From positions 6,448,001-6,512,000 of the forward strand of contig NC_083562.1 in NCBI RefSeq assembly GCF_019925205.1: DNA of 64,000 bases. Reading direction: 5' to 3'. Shown piece by piece: positions 26,799 through 42,100 of the stretch. The notes under the pieces are model-generated. The model made no database searches, was not told the DNA's origin, and worked only from the letters and a program-made list of their open reading frames with translations. This DNA is from Metopolophium dirhodum. Taxonomy: Eukaryota > Arthropoda > Insecta > Hemiptera > Aphididae. Position 1 is the first letter of the stretch; every line of letters begins with the position of its first letter. A program made the position numbers and the translations under genes.

Positions 26799-26828
<30 letters not shown>
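26799..26828. repeat. (TTA)10 trinucleotide repeat
   Basis: Ten TTA units in a row, seen directly, about 150 bp from the CAG repeat. Confidence 0.95.
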
Positions 26829-26829
<1 letters not shown>

Positions 26830-29800
26830 GTCGTCGAGGAGAGTGAACGCTACTGATTGCCCGGCAGGCTGCTGTTGCTGCAGGAATCGTTCGTCTCGTC
26901 GTCCGCTTCGTCGAGGTCAAACCCGATCGCTTCTGCCCATATTATTTTTAATATTCACTCGCACGCGAAAATTGTATTACGTTCATAAAATTTGAATATT
27001 ATAATTACATATATATATATATATATAATATGCAAGTCATCGCCCCTGCGGTAGCGCGTCCGTCTTCCGCGAGTTCTATATTATGTGTACCCGCAAGCGC
27101 GCATGTATAAGTCGATCAATCCTTAAATCCTTTGTATATGCGACCCCCCCCTCCCCCACAGCAGTGCCGGCGTGGTGAACATATATACAATAACAACACA
27201 ATACATAATTAAGCATTTTCCCGGAGCTTTTTGGGGAAAAACCGTCGGCTTTGGGTGGTCGCAGGTTAGACCCGCGCTGCAGTTGTTAGTCCGTGTAATA
27301 TTTTTTTTTTTTACGTATTATAATTATTTGTACTTGGGTTTTCCTAAGTACGCGGATAAAAGTATAAAACAAATATTTCGCCCGTGGACCATAAACATGC
27401 CATTGCCACCCATCGTCCATCGTACGCTACACATGAATCGGTGCAAGCGTATAACATGGTTATTTTCCGCCGCCGAGTCTCTATTTGGCTCGGAGGCAAC
27501 CGATTTCTCGCGTAGACTGGTATATGCCTATACAATAAAGTAGTGTTTGATATAAATTATATATTTATAAGGGTAGAGAGCCTGTATAGAAATATATTGT
27601 ACCTATACAACTTTTGAACTTTTCTCATTTTGAGAAAAAAATACCTAATCGGTTTCGTGTAACTATATATTATGCTGATTGTTGATAAGAGCGCAGTAAA
27701 AAATAAATAAATTAGTAAGAGGTACCTATAAAATATAAATGATATATATCTGACGATAGAAACAATACTGTTCCTGGTATGTAGAAAATGTTATTTGGTT
27801 TTGATAATTCAAGCAAATAACTAGAAGTATATCATGAATTCATAACGCCGTAGGCAATACAATTAAGATAAAACGATTTAAGCCGTACCCACTCTTGTTA
27901 ATATACCATTCGCATCAACGTAATTGTTTTTAATATAATATTTTGTTTCGGCTTCAGCAACTGACGCTATAAGCTTCAAATAATATTATACCATACCTAC
28001 CTATCTTTAATATAGTTATGCCGAATTATAGGTAAGGGTACATCGTACATTATTTTCTTGAACAAATCGAGAATGGCGCAGAATTATTAGTCCGATTGCT
28101 TTTGGAAATATTTGAGTTATTCTCAAAAAAAAAAAAAATGTGTTCAGCTAGTATTATCATTAATCATCTTTCAAAACATCATCTGAACATTTTAAATAGG
28201 AAGTTTCTTTTTGAATCCCAACAATATTGTCATTTTTGAAAATCTTTATACACTTACTACAATTACAGAAGTGATGATGACTCGCATAAATACAAAATAT
28301 ATTGATTGATGATTTATTAATATTATTTGTGCCCAACGCCTGCACGCCCGTAAATGTCATCTTTTACACTCCAAACTGCAAAGCTGATTCTTTACAGATT
28401 TGACAATGCAGGTAAACTATATATTCGTTTTACCATTATGTTTGGCATTCGTTTTGTGCTGAATACTTGAACAGTTGAAAGTATCAAACATAATAATATA
28501 ACACGTGAAAAAAACGATTATCATTATTTTCCGTTAATATACGTACATTTTTATTTTTTTGAACTAAGCACAGACATAACTGAGTCATAACATATGTATA
28601 ATGTTATGAAATTTAAAGGCTAAATCAAGACCGTTGAAAATTGTGTTAAATTTAAACTACTATTTAATGCTGTTTACGTGTACTCAGTGCTTATGCGTGA
28701 ACCAATTTTATGAAGAACATTTGTATGCAGACTTCGGTTGAATTCAATTTGAAGATGCTATGACAACTGATAAGTGAACAGTGAACACAGAATATCAATG
28801 CGAATTAATTTTCAAGAAAGAATTTGATGTATAATCCTTACATTAACCAATATAGGTAGCTAGGTAAAGACATTTTAAATTTATAATCTTATAGATTATT
28901 AAATGTATAAACATTTTACTTGACATAGGAAGGTAGGTACTATATATAATTATATAATATATTTTATTACAAATTACATTCTGATAACTCTTTTTTAAAA
29001 AAAATACCTACTCCTCTAATATAGATTAACAATAGATAAAATATAAAAATCCGCTGAATATTTATTGCCGTTATTATATGTAAGTTTGCAAACAGTTTGT
29101 AAGTTTGCATGCACATTTTGGCATAAAAATAAGTACTTACTCTATGATATCCTATCCCCCATATTTATATTCACACACATACCTACTGTACTCGCTTAGA
29201 AACACACCACGATATATTATTATTATTGTTATTTGTTATGATGTTTCCGTTTTCACAACAAGATGTACGTTTCAATAAAATAGAAATATCACAATAAAAG
29301 TAAAAAAAAAAATAAAATAATAACACACTATATATTATAATATCTACTTGCGTCGGCTCTATATGCAATCTGGTTCAATATGATGGTTTATGTCGTTTAT
29401 AAAACATGACGTTGTACACATCAAATAAAAAAACTCCCCCTTCTCCCGCTCACTCGGTCACACTCTTTCTCTCTCTTTCTATCTGTAGATGTATCATGTA
29501 TGATATATATATATACCCTATTGGGCTACACCATTTACTCAAATGTTTTTCGCATATTTGCAACAATATTTTACAAAGCGTTGGAAAAATGAAATGATCA
29601 GTTTCTTCGTATAACTAATATAGCTTCATAATATAGAAAAACGCGAAACAGCTGAAAAATTATAAATACGCAGAAGTGTATATAGATCACTAGCCTACTG
29701 CCCTGCTAGTATCTTTATACCCATGTGCTACGTCTTTATAATTTTTGTTGACCTTGTGGATTCTGTTTTGTTATGAAATTATGCATATTATACATATCTG

Positions 29801-29967
29801 TAATTAGATACACATACCCGTTGACCGTTTGTATCAAACCTACACGAGAAATACTAGCTAACTATATATCACGTTGTTTACGTATGTAATATTAATACTT
29901 ATTTATATAATATTTTTAAGGGTTTCAAACTGTTAAGTCAATTGACCTTGTAGTCGATTCTCAAACA

Positions 29968-29971
<4 letters not shown>

Positions 29972-30002
<31 letters not shown>
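29972..30002. repeat. (AT)n microsatellite
   Basis: Fifteen AT units in a row, seen directly. Confidence 0.95.
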
Positions 30003-30004
<2 letters not shown>

Positions 30005-31084
30005 TATAATATTATATTTCGTTATAGAATACCTATGTGTTTTTAGATTCGACAAATTTGTTTCTCCAGTCGTGATTCGCCAAAATTCAGCAACGCGTAG
30101 GTAGGTATATCACATGTTGATATATCAATTCTCCGATATATTTACCTATCATCGCACGTGCAGAGCATCAGCAGTTTCATACGAGGTATGCTATTATATA
30201 ACTATATATATGATACCGCCAGGTACCTAATCACTTATGTAACATATACCATATATACCGCATGTACGATATAAGTACCATATAACCTAACCTTTATATA
30301 CCTACACAATATAATATAATAGTCGCGTATCATTATACCTATATATATATAACTACTAAATTATGTGTACTTAAGTCACACACACCGCGCACGCGTGTGT
30401 CGTTTTTTACTTTTTTTAAGCGACCCGGAGACACGCCCAACACATCATCTCTTTTTACCGGTGCATCGTATCGTCTTGGCGCTCGGCGCCGGTAGCTTTC
30501 GGGTCACGCCTTCTTCGACGGCGCGCGCGCGCAACCGGTTCGCGCAATGTTGCCGCGCGCCTATACGGGTATAAAATAGTAGTTGTGTTGATATATTATG
30601 CTACCTATTGGCGTGCACGCACATAACAAACAATACGAGAGAGTACATGAGTGGGCAAACGTATATATATATATATACAGTGTGATAATAATCGTAATAA
30701 TAGTACACCGCATCGTCAGAGACCACGTGATGGGGGAACCGGTTGCTGCGGCAACGCAAACCCCTTCGCCGGGCACGAGACAATATAATAACGAGCTCGT
30801 GCTCGTCGCACGCGTGTTTTTTAACAACGCATATAATATAGTAGGTATATACATGCCGACGACGTGTGCGCCGAAGTCTCCTCTCTCCCATTCCATCACC
30901 CTCCGACACAATATCTGCTGCACTCTTTCGCGCGCGGCTAATGTGTGTGTGTGTGTGGTAGTTATATACGGGGGTGAAACGGAGGAGAGCGTTGTAAAAA
31001 ACGTGAAAAAAAAAAAAACGAAGGGGCTATGCGTAATAACAGTGTTAAAAATAAGAAACAACACCTGGAGCACCCTCGAACCCT

Positions 31085-31088
<4 letters not shown>

Positions 31089-31118
<30 letters not shown>
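31089..31118. repeat. (TG)n microsatellite
   Basis: Fifteen TG units in a row. It lies at the end of a GC-richer islet (about 30.4-31.1 kb) that has open frames on both strands but no recognisable protein. Confidence 0.95.
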
Positions 31119-31122
<4 letters not shown>

Positions 31123-32319
31123 GTATATATTCACAATAAGAGATAAAAAAAAAAAAAAAAAAGTACGCGCGCGGAAAAAAAAGCGTGCCCGTTATTTTAT
31201 TATTTTTTTACGGGCTACCTGAGTGCGATTGCGGACCTGTGCGTATGCTTATATATATATATATATATGCGTGTATGCAATATGCTGTGGTGCGCGCGCG
31301 GGCGCCGATCAACCCGGAAATGCCTCGGGGCTGAAGGGCTTTCAAAAATATTGCGATGAAATGTGCTCCGCGTAGGTATATAATATAATAATGTGTATTT
31401 ATATGAAACGGTATATGGTCATGAATGAAGAGTATATACTTGCGATGGCCATGTCGTACATGTATACAAATATATGACCGTTTTTGAATATGCATACAAT
31501 AATATGTATATATACCTATATATATATATCCGTGTCATCTTTGAGCGAAATTTGGATGTAATGACATTGCCATCAATGGTGAAGCCTTGACAAATATTAT
31601 TTGAAATAAATATATATATGTATAATTATGATCTTGGCTATTAGCGGCTATATATAAGTTGCAGGTATCTGTATATTTTGTCTATAAAAATCGATTGGCT
31701 CAAATTTTAAAGATTTGGATAGGATGAGATCAAATAAATATCTAAATGAAATATGGTTTATATTTGGTCATAAAATAAATATACGTCGTTTTTAGTTTAT
31801 ACTGCACGGTGAACGATACTACATGTGCATACAAACAAGACAACAGCGTTTAAGTGAGTTTTGACAAAATTGCATAGGTAGGTACCTACTAATTGTAAAG
31901 ATTATAAAAATTCTACACGAGTGATAAATTTACATATTTTTCTGATACAGCACGTCTCGAGTGGAGCTGTTTTTTATGACATTTATCAAGCATGGCAAAT
32001 TGTAGGTGCCATATAGTATCGGTTGTTATATATTAATATTATATTGTATAATATATGTGCGATAATGTGACCTAAATAATAAATGCTAGTAAACTAAAGG
32101 GTGACAAATCATTAAATATCGTTATTGTGCGAAAAAATAATCGAGTCACTATAATACATCAAACAAAAATATTATAATATAATATATTTATATTCATTAA
32201 TATAGTCATTAATATAGTCACATGAAATGTAATAATCAACTGAAATAGTAATAATATATACCCCCAAATTTACTTTTAACTCTCGTTTTGTTAATATTAT
32301 TTTATTAAATAAAAAATAC

Positions 32320-33177
32320 TAGAGATGTGAGTGGAGTAAATTTACCAGGTAAATTTTTACCGGTAAAAAAATTTACCGTAAATTTTACCAATTTTTTTTT
32401 ACCGGTAAATTTTTTTTTACCAAAAAAAAATGTTGTGTGACCTCTCTAATCAAATGAAATCGAAAACGCCTAGTCTGAATTGTAAAGAGATATATTTTTT
32501 AAAGATTAATATAATAAACAGGTTGGACCAAAGTAGGTAAACCGAAAAAGGAACTTCTGTGATATTATCATTTGTAATATTTATAATTTATATACTTGTT
32601 ATTGTTTATATAGTTTGTTATATACTATAAAATCAATATTCTGCCACCCCTAATATATATTATAACATTAAATATCAGTAGGTAATTAGGAAAGATTTTA
32701 TAGGGAGATACCAAGAATGCAGATAATGTGATATTGATAATATACTATTATTAATACAAAAGTTAAGTCTAAATATAAATGTTTTGACTTAAAAAGAAAT
32801 AAAGGTAATGTGAATTTTGATAGTTTAGTTTAGTTTAAATTATTTATTAATTGTAATATGAATAATTCAATATTCATATTTCATAAAATGTACTAATTAC
32901 TAATGTCTAATACAGAACAATAGATATTTTAGATTCATTTTTTAAATTTTTTGTTAATTATTGTTATTATTAGAAAGAACTAGATTTAACAAGTAGGTAT
33001 ACAACATTAGTACCTAATACGAATCGTATTTAGTATTTACTAATGTCTAATAGGAAAAAATAACAATGGCTCTAAGATTTAGCTATTTTACCATTTTTAC
33101 AACATTATTGGTAAATTTACCGTAAAATTTACCGGTAAATTTACCGATATTTTTTTTACGTAAATTCTCCATCTCTA
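32320..33177. mobile_element. Non-autonomous hAT-like element with GGTAAATTTACC subterminal motifs
   Basis: The element is bounded by a perfect 8-bp target duplication, AAAAATAC at 32312-32319 and 33178-33185, the size used by hAT transposons. The termini are inverted (TAGAGATG at the left, CATCTCTA at the right). Both subterminal zones are packed with GGTAAATTTACC and ACCGGTAAA palindromic motifs (32340-32420 and 33110-33160), which in hAT elements would be transposase-binding repeats. The 858-bp length and the lack of a coherent frame show that it is non-autonomous. Confidence 0.8.
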
Positions 33178-33185
33178 AAAAATAC

Positions 33186-36100
33186 CCCCTTTTTTATGAA
33201 ATTTATAATTACTTGATAAGGTATAGTTGAAGATTATTGCTTAATTGGACTTATTAAATTAATGCATATTAAATAACTTGTTATTAAAAATTGACGGCGG
33301 GTTAATTGGTTTATTGGTTAAAGCCAGTTTAAAGGTATAGATAGGTACTATTAAAAATATGCCATTGATTTAAAAAGCCTATAATAAGAGGAAATTCATA
33401 ATTAATATTTTTTTTTAAATAATATTTTAATGAAGAATGTAATTTACTTTGTAGTGAAAATGCCAATACCAACTTATTAAAAAAAATTATTATTATAATT
33501 TTATTTAAACCTAATTTTGTTTGAAAAAAACTGAACATTGTTGGTAATTTGGAAAATTAATTACATACATTTTTTTTTCGTACGCGTTTTACTTTTACAT
33601 TTATAATAGTATTATATTTGAATAAATAAATAATAAATTTGGATTTAATGAATGGTAGCTCGGAGAAGTTTAAGCGTATAAGAACTTCGAAATCGTTAAG
33701 TTCTGCTGTAGCCCTCGAGGTGCTTTAGTATATATACAAAGTGGGTGTGCCGATTAAAATTGTGCTACCATGGTTTTTTCGTTTCCTTTTTTCTTTTTTT
33801 TTCCATCCCAAACAACAGAGATATATTTTATTAAAAACTCTCCCTCTTCGTGATTTATAACCCGTTGGAAAATTCCGGTACAGCAAACCGTCTATTTCCC
33901 CGCCTTGGCCCGGCTCACTTTAATTAGCCATTCTCTTTTGGAAAGCCTGAGGGTGCAGTAAAAAATGTAAGAAAGTTCTGGCAGCAAAAACGGTAAAAAA
34001 AAAGGCTTCTATACCCATAGCAGCCGAAAAAAATAAAAAAATAAAGACGAAAGAGAAAGAGACGGAGAGAGAAAGGATAACTTCCCCGAGGGTCGTTGTG
34101 TATGCAAAGCATCGTCAGAGGGGTGGTTTTTCCTTCAACCCTCTCGGGTGGCTAAATTAATTTCCATCGCTGAAACAAAAAAAAAAGCCCCATCGCTAAT
34201 GGAACTCGCTGTTATATAGATGAAGAGGCGGGTGAGTGAGCGCGTGGTAGAAAGGGATGACGAGCACTGCTGCAGTATCTCTGGGTGCTTTTATTATTCA
34301 TCGTGTATTTTTTTTTTACCCAACATAAAAGTGTATTTCTTCAATATTCATAAAAAGCTACGTTATAATTAAGTAAACAAAAAAAAAAACCAATGTAAGT
34401 TATTTACAAACCGACTAATGTCATAAGCAGATAAAATTTTGAAATCAATTTATATATTTTTATATATATTATATTTCAAAACTATATATACACGAATCCT
34501 AGTTAATTGAGTATAATATACATACATTAAAATGTGTATAAACATTTTAAAAAGATTATTAATTAATTACAACCATAAAATATACACCAAGTGGAAAAAC
34601 ACTTGAATAAATTGCCTATACTCGTATATATATTATCACGTTAAGATATTATTCATAACCTGAATTAATTTAATGAGAAGTTGATTTCTATACATATATA
34701 CATAATATACAATATAGGTACATACTATATGGCTAATTAATTGTAAAGTCGGTATCCCTAATTGAAAAATTGTAGTTCGAATATTTTAATGTATATTTTT
34801 TAATGAAATATTCGAATACGCATGACTAAATAATGGCTACAATTTAAGGATTATTTAAAAAGAAAAAATTAAAAAAAATTATTTTCAAATTTCTAAAATA
34901 GCCGTTTTTAGATTTTATTAGGTTATTCATAATAATTGAATAAACAAAAATATTTTGAATGAATAAGAGCAATAATTATTCATAATTTCATAATACAACA
35001 AATTATACGACTCTACCGTTTTCCTTATTTTTAATATTTATATTAAAATAGACTATCTATAATAATTCTATAAAGATTTACCTATAGTGCATATCAAATA
35101 ATTCTTAACGAACACACTGCGCTTTGATATATTTTTTAATATTTTACATTTTTATTTTTTAATACTATTACTATATATTTAAGAATATTAAGTTACATTT
35201 TATTATTACTTAAATTAATAAAGTGAAACAAAATCACAATTAGTTTTAATTGTAAAATGTAGTTACATCTTATGCATCTGCAGCATTATTTAACGATGTT
35301 AGAATTTTAAAATTATATTAGATAAACAGTATCTACACTTTCCATTTAGCAGTAACCTCACCAGTTTAATCAATATTTGTATTTTGTATTATTATTATTA
35401 CTAAGGTACTAATTTTCAGGCTGATTATAATTAAAATTTCCTTAAATATAAGACGTCGTTTATTGATTTAAACTGCAATAGTGCAACGTATAGATTAATT
35501 TGGGTACCCAACTTTAATAGCAGTTCATTATAGAGACACTTTGAACAGTTATTATAATTTATTACATAAAATATTAACGAGTAAAGTATTCTTTATTGTA
35601 CTTGATCTAGCTATATTTAATAAATAAGTAAACATTGTAAACCGTACATTGAAATTACTTAAATTCCCCAGATATGAATTTATTAGCAGCAAAATATTTA
35701 GTTACTTTTAAAACCTATTTTAAGTTTTATGTTTTTAAAAATACGATGAAATTTTGGATTGGTATTTAAAAAGTAAACGGTAAGTGTACCTTGTACTAAA
35801 ATTTAAGAAGTATTTAATTAATATAAGTTGCGTATTATTATATAAGTTTAGGAATGAATAATTCCAAATACTTAGGGCTGAAGATGTATGATGTCCATTA
35901 CATCACGTATGATGTTTTTTTGTATCCATAAAAGTTTATCCAATTTGGTACGTTAAATGTGATTTATTTATTGAAACGAAACCGATCTCCATTCAAAAGC
36001 GTTTTTGCAATGCAAATAATCCGTCGCTATGGCATTCAAAACGACTGCAGCACAACTTACTCTAATAAATTTTACCAGAGGGGGGGGGGGGCATTCAAGT

Positions 36101-39100
36101 GTTTTTTTTTTCAATTTTTACTATTGGTACCTTTTAAAATTTCGTTAAACATTAAGGGGATTGCTAACGGTAAAAAGTTGACATCGCCAAAGGACACTCC
36201 TTAAATGGTGTAAAAATCTAAATAATTGCAAATCCGGCCCTTAGTAGTACACTTGAAAGTTTCAAAAATCAGAATTTGAACAAAATATTCATTATTAAAG
36301 GAACAAATTACTTAGCAAGTCACCTTGCATTGTAAGCTCGTGAGCAGATAACCACAATAATTTCCATGTCGTCGCCCGTCCATTAGGTGGTATAGGTTTG
36401 AAGTGAACGTGGACGTTGCCAGCCATTTACTCTAAGGCCACTTTGGCATTCGATTCCTAATCAGACCGTTTTCAGACCGCCATCATTAATTGTGAGTGCG
36501 TCAAGTATATTGTGTAGTGTGACGACATTCGTATATTTGCTAGCCTCGTCGAACTCCCGGACCGCGGCGCGGGTCACCCGTTTATCGACTTGCTCGGGAG
36601 TGGTGCGTCGAACATGTCAAACATGTAATAATATGTAATTAGATAATGAAACCTCAATAAAATAATCGGGTGATATTTAAGCCCTTAAACATCGTATAAA
36701 AATTTAAAAAAAATTCCCATGACTAGGAGTGGGGGTACCATACTTAAAATGTCCAAAAATCAAAATATTGGTATAACAAAAAATTATTTGTCGGGTATAG
36801 GTACATAAAAAATTACTTTGTACCTGGGTACATGAATTTTACACTGCAGGGGACTATAGATGCATAATATTTATGTAGATCTAGGGGAGGGGGCCGATCG
36901 CCATGATCGTAGCTCTGTTTTATACGCCCAATGGCATTATATGCATGTTCGCGTTTATGAATGTCGAAACAAAATATATTGTAATCTTCTCGGAAAACTT
37001 TTTTCTATTAACCTCGTTATTGTGCACCGAAGAATCGTGTAGCGACGAACGGAAAAGCATTGCAGTATTTTTAGTGCTGTGATCATGTTACTCGATATAT
37101 TCTTCTATATACATAGGTATATAAAAAAAATATTGATATTTATAAAAAGTATGATGGGAGGCGACCAAGGAGGACAATTAATAATATATGACCTGGGCTT
37201 AAAAATTTTAAATGTGCCTATGAGCACTTAAATTGAAGTTGATTACATTCGAGTATAGAATTTTTCGGTGTCGACATTTCAAATAACATTAGACCACTTT
37301 TAACAGATATTTTATTATTATTGGCCATAATGTTACCGCTGTGGGCGGTCGTAACGTATTCAAAATCGAAATAAATAAAATGATATTGTCCGGTACAATA
37401 TACGGAAAAAGCCGAAGTTTCACGACTATGCGCGAGTCATCATAGGGAATAAGCATCGTTCGTGTAGGCCCTTTAGTAATAAGCCATAAACAGGTCTTAA
37501 CCAGGCGCGTCAATACTCAATAGGAAATTAGAGGCAGCATGATGGTGTGCATATTATTTGCACCCATATAATATTATTGTAAAATAATGGTAAAAAAAAT
37601 TCATTTTTACATGACACTGCGGTGTTTTCGTTTGTAATAATTACTGCAACCGCGGCCAAGTCCTAATCGTTAAACCGTATGTCCGCAATATATGATGTAT
37701 AAGTACATCAATAATTAAAAAACACAAAAATTGATTATTTCTCATCCAAACCTAAAAACTATACATTCCAACTACACACGTGTACTTTACAAGGTATTTA
37801 TACTGCTATATGACCTATACATAGACTATAACTGTATGCTTAGGCTTATATGCTCGGTCGTAATGATTTAAAAATCGCTGCAAACATTTTGGCACCGAAA
37901 ACTGAAATGACGCACCCGGACTCTCGTCGCACTCGGTCGGCCGCAGAATCGTTTGAAATCGACATTTATAGTACCGGAATCAGGTATACCATCCTTCAGC
38001 ATATCGTATTTGAATTTTGTACAATACTAATACAATACTAAGGTTATTAACAGCCATTCGCGGCAACACCGACGCATCTTTTTAAAGGCTCGGTTTGTGT
38101 AGGAACTCCTTATGTATAATATCAGCGCCACACCTCTGCCCGGGGTCTGATTAGGTTATGGTTTCTACGTCCAAACACGTTTTTATTCTATTGTACCTAT
38201 ATTATCAATAGGTCCGACAGCTGACCGTAAAGGTATTAGTGTGTCGGTGTAAATGTGTAATATTTACACACATGCGGCCACACATATTACTTATAGTAAT
38301 AACGATACTGTCGGTACCTATATTGCAAGTGACAAGACATCGATAATAATATATATCATATATACAGTGAATCGTATCGGTTAACTCAATAACTATTATT
38401 TTTGTATCACAAAAATAAAACCAACATTTTTTGTGGACTACACCTACTACTTTGATGCGTGAAATGTCATTCTTTGTTAGTGCATTATGTGATGAAGAGC
38501 TAGTGTAAGAATACATTTAACATTTTGGGTAATGATAATAAAAAAGAAAACTCTGACATTTAAAAAATAAAAATAATAATTATTGTCATTTTCAGCTGTT
38601 TAGTTAATTTCGACTTATTGTAGGTCGATACATATTTTTGCTGTAGTAGTGTAGTATGTAAATTAAAATAATGATGCAAAACATTAAAGTGTGCTTATAT
38701 TTATAGATTATATGTTGGGTATATATTATGTATATTACATAGTTATGATTTATAAAAGTAGGTATGATAATATTATATTATATATTTTATACATCATTAT
38801 TTCAATTTAAATCACTTAAAAGTTAAAACATAAATTATACTATAATATTATGACTATACTGAAAAATGTAGTCTTAGCGAGTACACCTACATAAATGTTT
38901 AATATATTTTTTATTTTATATCGTGTATTAATGTTGAAAAACTAAATGTTGATGGGACAGAATAAAAATAGTATATTTTGTATTAATGCTTTGGAGTATT
39001 AGAGTTACCTATAGGCTATATAACTACCTAGTAACCTACCTACATTCTATGACCTATACATCGTCAAGTCGAAATCTCGTCCATAGTCCATCACTAAACT

Positions 39101-42100
39101 TTATGGCCTGCGACGCGATTTCTGTGCGCAATCGACAGTGGAGTTCCGTAGCGGTTAACCTATGAACGACTTCGTCCGGTACCTATAATTATCATTAATA
39201 CGATATTCGGATTTCAGATACTGTACATTCATAATATATGTTTACTGTTTGGCGTATTTGATTTTTTTTTAGGTTTTTCTTTAAACGTTGATAAAAAAAA
39301 GGATCTTTACACAATAATTGCACTGGTTATAAAAAACAAAAAACTCAAGTATACTTGTACAATATAGTCACGATTTTCACAAGCCGAATAAATAAATTTT
39401 TCACTATAGCCGCGCGTGTTTACCGTATTTATTAAAAGTAATCAATAATGTAATAATATCAAATAAAATTCAATCGAAAAATGTTGATAACATATTACCA
39501 AAACGTTTATTTGCGTAAATCGTAATATATAATATGATTCGCAGTATAATGCAGTGTAACAATCTTATATTATTATAATCTAGGTACAGCTTTTTTTTTC
39601 GCAACTAGCGTTCGAACGGCTGTAACCCGATTCGGTGATACCCGCTGCTTGAGCTGGGCCCATTTTTTTTTTTTTTATATTAATATTTATATCAAGCGCA
39701 GCAGAACAAGCGTCGGACGAACCGCTTCGCCCGGTTCCACGTTGAACGGCGCTTGGGTTTAACCGCGGCGGTCACCGGGTCTGTCCCATCACACCGGCGG
39801 GGGATTAGTGCTGCAGGCTCCTGCAGCAAACTCGCGTTCACTGCTCGTGAGGTTTATTTTTTATGTTCTCAAACTCGGACGTTTCGATCGAAACTCGCGC
39901 CGGGACGTACGTACTCGATTCCGGCCGAAGTAATGAACCGCGCACTGCGTTGTTCGGCATCGAACGAGTATGACGTCTCGGCGGATCCGCGATATCACTG
40001 CTTGACTGCCGCGCGTCCGCTTCGGCCGGCCAAACATGCAGCGGCAAACAGACGGTCTCGATCTTGACTTTGGCGGCAACGGGCGTCATTATTGCCGTGT
40101 TGACCAACGAAATGTATAATAACGGAACTTTGGACTGACGTAATCGCTATACAATACTTCTATAATGTAACTAGTGAAATACCATATATAGCGCGCTATA
40201 GAAATTTACGGTTCGCGTACAGAGAAAATTATCATTTATCATTAGGTATATTTTTTTTTACCACCATCAACCTACTTGGTTAAAATATTGTGATAACTAT
40301 CATATTTATTTTATTTGTATTATAATAATAATAATGAGAGTATTAGTGAATTTTTCTGGTTTAATCCACGATTGACTCGCGTAGTGAAATCCCGTCCAGT
40401 GACTACTAAATATCAAATCAGTACTCAGAAAATTAAAAAAAAGAATAGCGCGCTGCGTTTAAACAATAAAGTAGCCCACTTTAAAAAAAAAAATAAGTAG
40501 CGATATAGCGAGCTAGTTTTTTGGGGGGGAGTAGCTGTAGCGCAACAAAAAACCAATATAGCGTCCCTTATTAACTGGATAAATGTTTGTTACATTTCCA
40601 AAACATTGCGGGTAGTTCGAAATAACTGCTACCGGTCGTATACTAGCAGCGTGGCAATATAATAGTATGTAAAAGGATAATAGATTTTGGTGTTTAAATA
40701 TTGTGAATTCAAAAGTCTGACAAATAGTAGGTGCCATTTGAAGAAAATCATTCAATACTCCAATGGTATACGACTGCCTGTAGGTGCACAAAATAGTATT
40801 TAATACTTGAAAACGTTTTTTGAACACCACGACCCCCGAATACTTTTACCAGTTTTACCCCGCGGATATACCGCGTACAACGCTGGACGGCGGACGCCGA
40901 TACCAAAATACGTATCATTTACCTGGATAGGTGTACTTATGGTAAATGTAAAACAACGATAAATTTAATATAATATCATATTATGCGCGTATACCTTCCT
41001 ACCCGTACGGCTGTATTGTATATATTATACTACATGCAGTTCATATATATTATACGCATAGAGGTAATAATATAACGTCGTGTAGAGTGATCGGTGGAAA
41101 AGAAATTGGCGACGCGGGACCGGATGACCGCAAAACAATCGTTATTTAGCAACAAGTCAATCCGGACGTACGTAACGCGGTCACAATGGCCCGTCACCCT
41201 CCCTCGCCGGGGCCGCGACGCCGCCGGAATCCGCAGCAGCAGCTTTTGTCTATAACCGACACTTATCGCACCTTTTTGATTTATTCGACCGTGACTCCAT
41301 ATATGCACATAATATAATATATACGCGTGTTCGTCACTTGTCAATCAAATAAAATCGTTTCCAGGTGAGATTCGCGAATCAAACATAATAATAATATATA
41401 ACATTTATATTATATACACGTAGCACACATATACATATATGGAGTGCAAGCCAAACGCGTCTCTTGCACACGCACACAATACGTCGACGAATTAATAATC
41501 GTATATTGTCGCGAAAAACGGTGTGTGTGCGCGCCTGCACATGACGTGCGATGTGCAGCAGCGATTTTTTTTCCAAAAAAAAAAAAGTACCTAATATATA
41601 TATATATGAATTCATTTTTTTCAATCAACAATAATACACCCGTGATCGTCGTCGGCGCGCGATGGGAATAATATGTTCCGTCCGGATATCCGTAACCCCG
41701 GTGCACATTATAATACACGCGCTTTACGTATAAATTGTGTTTCGCGTAAAAATAACATGTTCGCACGTATTGTACACGTATATATTATTATTATCATTGC
41801 ATAAAGGTGTTGCGGTACAAGGTAAACGAGGGAACCGTCACTAATATGCGCAGCGCGTTCAAATTTCTCTGGCCGCGCGGTCCCGCCGATATTATTCAAA
41901 TTTTGTCGGGTCCGCGACGAATTTGTTTTATCGTCCGGCACCGACGACCCTCGACCTCGACGCGCCATCATCGGGCCTCGTCCCGCGGAGATTCTCGCGA
42001 TGATAATACGCACACACACACACACAATAAGTGTATTATCGACACGCACGTCGAAGTATTGTACAATAATATGCAAAATCGTTTGCGCCCGTCCCCTAAA

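Larger units (their letters stand above)
18931..32319. other. Gene desert downstream of Kr, left part
   Basis: Over 13 kb without a recognisable intact gene. It holds a CGGTA-rich foldback (19658-19781), a LINE ORF1 remnant (21075-21233), an unidentified GC-rich open frame (21499-21977), simple repeats and GC-rich islets near 26.2-26.9 and 30.4-31.1 kb. Many frames of 60-120 codons exist, but their translations are dominated by runs of Tyr, Ile, Asn, Phe or Lys and are not supported as genes. The desert may contain regulatory DNA for Kr; that is inference. Confidence 0.5.

Noticed and set aside
26213..26920. 235-codon minus-strand frame
   Set aside because: Made of translated simple repeats (poly-Asn, poly-Phe, poly-Ala, Leu/Ser runs) with no domain.
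28160..28360. 66-codon minus-strand frame containing HHHFCNCSKCIKIF
   Set aside because: The Cys/His cluster looks zinc-finger-like, but the spacing fits no known finger and no flanking exon is visible. It lies next to a degenerate Helitron-type end (CAGCTAGTA near 28150), so it may be captured or random sequence.
30365..31146. Overlapping frames on both strands in a GC-richer islet
   Set aside because: They overlap each other on opposite strands and contain translated TG and TA repeats; no family signature.
40513..40830. 105-codon minus-strand frame
   Set aside because: Normal-looking composition but no recognised family, no conserved motif and no splice evidence; kept only as a note in the region entry.
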